Assembly (NCBI GenBank): GCA_913020705.1
Contig: CAJWBY010000160.1
Span: 1 to 9,675, forward strand
DNA from: an uncultured Colwellia sp.
Lineage (GTDB): Bacteria; Pseudomonadota; Gammaproteobacteria; Enterobacterales; Alteromonadaceae
Reading direction: 5' to 3'
DNA: 9,675 nucleotides
In this document: in pieces, positions 7,147 to 9,675 of the stretch
How the letters are laid out: each line of letters opens with the position of its first letter
Numbering within the stretch: the stretch's first letter is position 1
Notes under the pieces: model-generated
Databases searched by the model: none
What the model was told of the DNA's origin: nothing
Seen by the model: the letters and a program-made list of their open reading frames with translations, nothing else
Program-made: the position numbers and the translations under genes

Positions 7147-8388
7147 ATGACTGAACCTGTAATATTCAAGACATTAACTATTGATGAATTAGAGACAGGG
7201 ATGTTTGTAACAACGATCATTATTAAAAATAGTAATAGCAAAGTTAAAAATCAAGGAAGAGTAAACTCTCAACGTACGATTGATTCACTTAAAAAACAAG
7301 GTGTAACTGAAGTCGTTATTAGATGCGACACTGTTGAGGATGACGCAGCAAATAATTCAATAAAAAACGACAATGACCTTCAAAAAGTTTCTCAAATAGA
7401 ATCTACAGATGACAAACCTACAAATGCTAAAAAGAACTCTTCAAATGAAGCGTGCTCTGTAAGTGAAGAATTTACACGTTCATGTGAAATTTATGACAAT
7501 GCGACTAAAGATATTCAAGATTTACTTAAAAGAGCACAAACTCAGCAACAGTTGTCACCTGAGGCTGTTAGCGCACTCGCAGGAGAGATCACCAACTCAG
7601 TAATTCGTAACGAATACGCGATTACCATTCTAACGCGCATTCGCCATCACTCGACTTATCAATGGGAACACGCGACTAATTGTGCGATATTAGTTTGTGG
7701 CTTTGCCCTATTCTTAGGTTTTAATAAAGATACCGCTCAGAAAATGACATTAGGCGCATTGTTACACGATATTGGTGTGGCAAAAGTATCAAAAGCGATT
7801 TTAGATAAACCGAGCAAGCTAACTAATAATGAAATGAGTGTAGTACAAAAGCACCTTGCTTGGGGCCATAAAATTTGTAAACGTGATGGCTTTGACGATC
7901 CAATTATTTTGGATATGCTGGTTAATCATCACGAACGTTTAGATGGCTCGGGTTATCCAAGAGGCCTTGAAAAAGAAAAAATTTCTAAACTTTCTCGTAT
8001 TACCGCAATTATTGATGTTTATGACGCAATGACCGGCGATAAAATGCATAAAAAAGGCGTTCAACCTATTATTGCGCTAAGACATTTATTGGGTAAAAGT
8101 GAACAATTCGACCAAGAACTCGTACAGAAATTCATCAAATATGTAGGGGTTCATCCAGTAGGTTCACTCATTGAGTTGTCCAATGAGAAGTTAGCAGTAG
8201 TCGTTGAAGGTAACCGCGCAGAACCACTAAAACCTAAAGTAAAAATATTTTATAGTCTTAAACTACAACAATATATAAATCCTAAATCTTGCGACTTAGT
8301 AAGTGATCCTGCCAGTATTGTTTCATCCATTAGAGCAGATGATCATAATATAAATAGTAGCAAGGTAATTAGAGACATAATTTCTTAA
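7147..8388 (+). CDS. Cyclic-di-GMP phosphodiesterase, DUF3391 plus HD-GYP
   Basis: Breaks down the second messenger cyclic di-GMP, and so affects the switch between motile and attached life. The 413-residue cytoplasmic protein has an N-terminal DUF3391-type domain at about 7-62 (IDELETGMFVTT). A poorly conserved polar linker at about 63-110 follows, then the HD-GYP domain at about 155-335. Catalytic residues are intact: H175, the HD pair H207-D208 (LLHDIGVAK), H236 and H241 (KHLAWGH), H261-H262 (NHHERLDGSGYPRG, with G269-Y270-P271) and D290 (DVYDAMT). The HHE...DGSGYP signature is canonical, so the enzyme is expected to be active. The C-terminal 75 residues are less conserved. There is no clear Shine-Dalgarno before the ATG; the leader is almost all A and T. 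The stop is followed by no + strand terminator. Confidence 0.94.
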   Translation: MTEPVIFKTLTIDELETGMFVTTIIIKNSNSKVKNQGRVNSQRTIDSLKKQGVTEVVIRCDTVEDDAANNSIKNDNDLQKVSQIESTDDKPTNAKKNSSNEACSVSEEFTRSCEIYDNATKDIQDLLKRAQTQQQLSPEAVSALAGEITNSVIRNEYAITILTRIRHHSTYQWEHATNCAILVCGFALFLGFNKDTAQKMTLGALLHDIGVAKVSKAILDKPSKLTNNEMSVVQKHLAWGHKICKRDGFDDPIILDMLVNHHERLDGSGYPRGLEKEKISKLSRITAIIDVYDAMTGDKMHKKGVQPIIALRHLLGKSEQFDQELVQKFIKYVGVHPVGSLIELSNEKLAVVVEGNRAEPLKPKVKIFYSLKLQQYINPKSCDLVSDPASIVSSIRADDHNINSSKVIRDIIS

Positions 8389-8430
8389 TTAGCTAAGACA
8401 TGCTTGATAATTAGATACGGTTTTTCGGGC

Positions 8431-8458
8431 AAAAAAAAGCCGCGTTAAATAACGCGGC
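8431..8458 (-). terminator. Intrinsic terminator of the candidate small RNA
   Basis: Read on the minus strand, GCCGCGTT and AACGCGGC form an 8-bp GC-rich stem with a 4-base loop (8458-8439), followed by eight Ts (8438-8431). On the + strand the hairpin is followed by As, so it cannot serve the HD-GYP gene that ends upstream at 8388. The only upstream source on the minus strand is the 266 bp before the next gene, which is why a small RNA is proposed. Confidence 0.88.
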
Positions 8459-8518
8459 AAAAAACATTTGCAAGGGAATGACAAAAGTTGGGATTTAAGA
8501 GCAACGCCCTTAAGAACT
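8431..8518 (-). ncRNA. Candidate small RNA of about 88 nt with its own promoter and terminator
   Basis: On the minus strand a near-consensus sigma-70 promoter (8552-8525) predicts a start at about 8518. The RNA would run to the T tract ending at 8431. Three parts can be read. The 5' hairpin has arms TTAAGGGC (8513-8506) and GCTCTTAA (8502-8495) with a GTT loop, eight pairs including one G-U. An unpaired, C- and U-rich middle (8494-8459) contains ATCCCAAC and GTCATTCCCTTGC. The last part is a strong intrinsic terminator. The layout is that of Hfq-dependent trans-acting regulators. The segment GTCATTCCCTTGC is complementary to a typical translation start region (AAGGGAATG), so a base-pairing role is plausible. 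No protein is encoded. I do not recognise the RNA as Spot 42, RyhB, GcvB or another named family. Existence is inferred from promoter plus terminator. Confidence 0.68.
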
Positions 8519-8524
8519 AGAGTA

Positions 8525-8552
8525 ATTATACTAATACTTTTTGTAATGTAAA
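8525..8552 (-). promoter_or_regulatory. Sigma-70 promoter of the candidate small RNA
   Basis: Minus strand: -35 TTTACA (8552-8547), a 16-bp spacer, and -10 TATAAT (8530-8525), a perfect -10 and a five-of-six -35. The predicted start is an A at about 8518. The -35 box lies inside one arm of the larger palindrome 8547-8587, so a protein bound there could compete with or assist RNA polymerase. Confidence 0.72.
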
Positions 8553-8587
8553 GCCTTTATGTAATAAAATTACACAAAAGCTTTACA
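8547..8587. repeat. Outer palindrome concentric with the HexR-type operator
   Basis: TGTAAAGC (8547-8554) and GCTTTACA (8580-8587) form a perfect 8-bp inverted repeat whose centre, 8567, is exactly that of the 15-bp operator inside it. The 5-bp gaps between them also match at three of five positions. The whole 41 bp is therefore a near-complete palindrome. No T run follows on either strand, so a terminator is unlikely. A regulatory site for a second or larger protein assembly is more likely. Confidence 0.6.
8560..8574. promoter_or_regulatory. HexR-type operator
   Basis: TGTAATAAAATTACA is a perfect 6-bp inverted repeat around AAA. It matches the HexR consensus I recall for Shewanella and relatives (TGTAAT, three A/T bases, ATTACA). 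HexR is an RpiR-family regulator that releases DNA when it binds 2-keto-3-deoxy-6-phosphogluconate. It controls Entner-Doudoroff, glycolytic and gluconeogenic genes. Its centre (8567) is about 49 bp upstream of the predicted small-RNA start, next to the -35 box, and about 158 bp upstream of the sulfatase fragment. A site just upstream of -35 would suit activation, but repression is also possible. The assignment rests on consensus match only. Confidence 0.6.
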
Positions 8588-8724
8588 AAAGTACATATCC
8601 TAATAAAAAACAGGTGATATACGAAGATAATTGGTATTAAATTACAAATATAATCTAAAAACATAATATCGTAATAATTCATATCCAATGTCGATACTTA
8701 TCCTTTACAATACATTCACATTTA

Positions 8725-9465
8725 ATGAATTTTATTTTAATTATGCCATTTAAAACATACGCTATATTGATCTTTTTATTTATTTTAGCAGCTTGCCAGG
8801 AAGGCGATAAACAAAATGTCTTACCGATTGAAGAGCCTATTATTGTTCAACCACCTATCCCTCAACCAGAAAAAAAACCTAATATTATTGTTATTTTTAC
8901 CGACGATCAGGGATTTTCTGATTTAGGTGTTCAGCAGTTATTACCTGATGTTAAAACGCCTCATATCGATCAATTAGCTGCTAATGGCGTAAGGATGACG
9001 AATGGTTACGTTACTGCTCCCCAATGCACGCCATCACGTGCAGGCATGATCAGTGGGCAGTATCAACAAAGGTTTGGCGTTGATGATAATCGATATACAC
9101 CTATGCCACTCGATGTTGTTACTTTAGGTGAGCATTTTCAAGCGTTAGGTTACAAAACAGGCATGACGGGTAAATGGCATTTAGATATAAATAGACTTTC
9201 TCTAGAATGGTTACTAGAGAACTATCCCGATATAGACCCTAATACTTTCGATACAAATCAAATCCCACTTGAGATAAAAAAACAATACTTTCCAAACTAT
9301 AGAGGTTATCAAGACACTTACTTTGGTAATATTAATCAATATTGGGCAACGTTTGATAAACAAGGTAACACAATCCCTGAAAAATATATAAAAGATGGCC
9401 CATTAAAGGACTGCTGGTTAACCACTATGGTCTCAGCTCCAATACCTCTTGGATCTTCAATTTAA
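8725..9465 (+). pseudogene. Truncated lipoprotein sulfatase (N-terminal half only)
   Basis: The 246 residues begin with a lipoprotein signal peptide (lipobox LAAC, lipidated cysteine C24) and a proline-rich spacer (31-52). The first part of a type I sulfatase follows: metal-binding D60-D61 (IFTDDQG), the formylglycine site CTPSR at 101-105, and GKWHL at 149-153 with K150 and H152. Family members are about 450-550 residues. The second half, with the remaining calcium ligands and the C-terminal domain, is missing. The last 18 or so residues (from about D229) do not resemble a sulfatase and the next gene starts 58 bp later, so a 3' deletion is likely. The frame itself has no internal stop. ATG 8725 and ATG 8743 are both possible starts; the second gives a more typical signal peptide, and neither has a clear ribosome site. 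Nothing else is evident in the AT-rich 8588-8724. Confidence 0.75.
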
Positions 9466-9523
9466 GTTAACAACTAAACGAATTTTGTTTCGTAAATAAT
9501 AAAAATTTAGTAGGAATCGCTTA

Positions 9524-9675
9524 ATGAAATCTAAAGCAAAAGTTGTTGTTGTGGGTGGTGGTGTGGTTGGAGTAAGTGCACTTTATCATTTAGCAAAAAA
9601 AGGTTGGTCAGATGTTGTGCTAGTAGAGAGAAAAGAGTTAACTTCAGGTTCAACTTGGCACGCCGCAGGATTATT
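9524..9675 (+). CDS. FAD-dependent oxidoreductase, sarcosine/dimethylglycine dehydrogenase-like (5' part)
   Basis: Only the first 50 codons lie in the window. The start ATG has AGGA (9512-9515) 8 bases upstream. The product opens with a Rossmann FAD-binding fold: strand [11 protein letters not shown] with G11, G13 and G16, helix [11 protein letters not shown], second strand VVLVER ending in E35, which would bind the FAD ribose. The next segment, [12 protein letters not shown] (39-50), is characteristic of the DAO-type enzymes that demethylate dimethylglycine and sarcosine. The histidine there (H46) corresponds to the covalent flavin attachment site in dimethylglycine dehydrogenase. The full protein often has a C-terminal GcvT domain, but this lies outside the window. 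The exact substrate cannot be decided. Confidence 0.85.
   Translation, partial: MKSKAKVVVVGGGVVGVSALYHLAKKGWSDVVLVERKELTSGSTWHAAGL

Noticed and set aside
8439..8458. Hairpin GCCGCGTT/AACGCGGC as the terminator of the HD-GYP gene
   Set aside because: On the + strand it is followed by As, not Ts. The T tract is on the minus strand, so it terminates transcription coming from the other side.
8631..8654. TTGGTA...TATAAT as a promoter for the sulfatase fragment
   Set aside because: The spacer is only 12 bp, too short for a sigma-70 promoter, and no better -35 box is present at 16-18 bp.

Overview
The window looks like chromosomal DNA from a marine gammaproteobacterium of the Alteromonadales, most likely Colwelliaceae (Colwellia or Thalassotalea type). 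This is inferred from the AT-rich base composition, the short gammaproteobacterial families (DUF2897-like, DUF2750-like), the DUF3391/HD-GYP protein, and a sulfatase next to a sarcosine/dimethylglycine-dehydrogenase-like gene. No rRNA, tRNA, CRISPR array, phage gene or transposase gene was seen.

Layout. (1) Positions 1-1343: the 3' end of an unidentified + strand gene and a convergent methyl-accepting chemotaxis protein gene on the minus strand, separated by a perfectly palindromic two-way terminator. (2) Positions 1344-1828: an intergenic stretch mostly filled by a 264-bp MITE-like element with 22-bp terminal inverted repeats and several nested internal hairpins. It ends just upstream of a 52-codon membrane protein gene (DUF2897-like). 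(3) Positions 2212-3621: a two-gene unit of beta-carbonic anhydrase (can) and uroporphyrinogen-III C-methyltransferase (cobA), 3 bp apart. (4) Positions 3788-6585: a tight operon of two bacterial-PH-domain membrane proteins (YdbS/YdbT type, overlapping by 8 bp) and a P-loop sulfotransferase-like protein. It ends at a two-way terminator shared with a convergent DUF2750-like gene. (5) Positions 7147-8388: a cyclic-di-GMP phosphodiesterase with an intact HD-GYP domain, divergent from the DUF2750-like gene. (6) Positions 8389-8724: an intergenic region that appears to hold an undescribed minus-strand small RNA. (7) Positions 8725-9675: a lipoprotein sulfatase gene cut off at about half length, then the start of an FAD-dependent amine oxidoreductase that runs off the window.

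The most interesting signal is the region 8431-8587. Read on the minus strand it has a 15-bp palindrome matching the HexR operator consensus I recall from Shewanella, a near-consensus sigma-70 promoter (TTTACA, 16 bp, TATAAT), an RNA of about 88 nt with a 5' hairpin and a C-rich unpaired middle, and a strong intrinsic terminator with eight Ts. No protein gene explains that terminator. I infer a HexR-controlled, and so possibly sugar-catabolism-responsive, small RNA. The other genes are mostly housekeeping or signalling functions with no evident common pathway.
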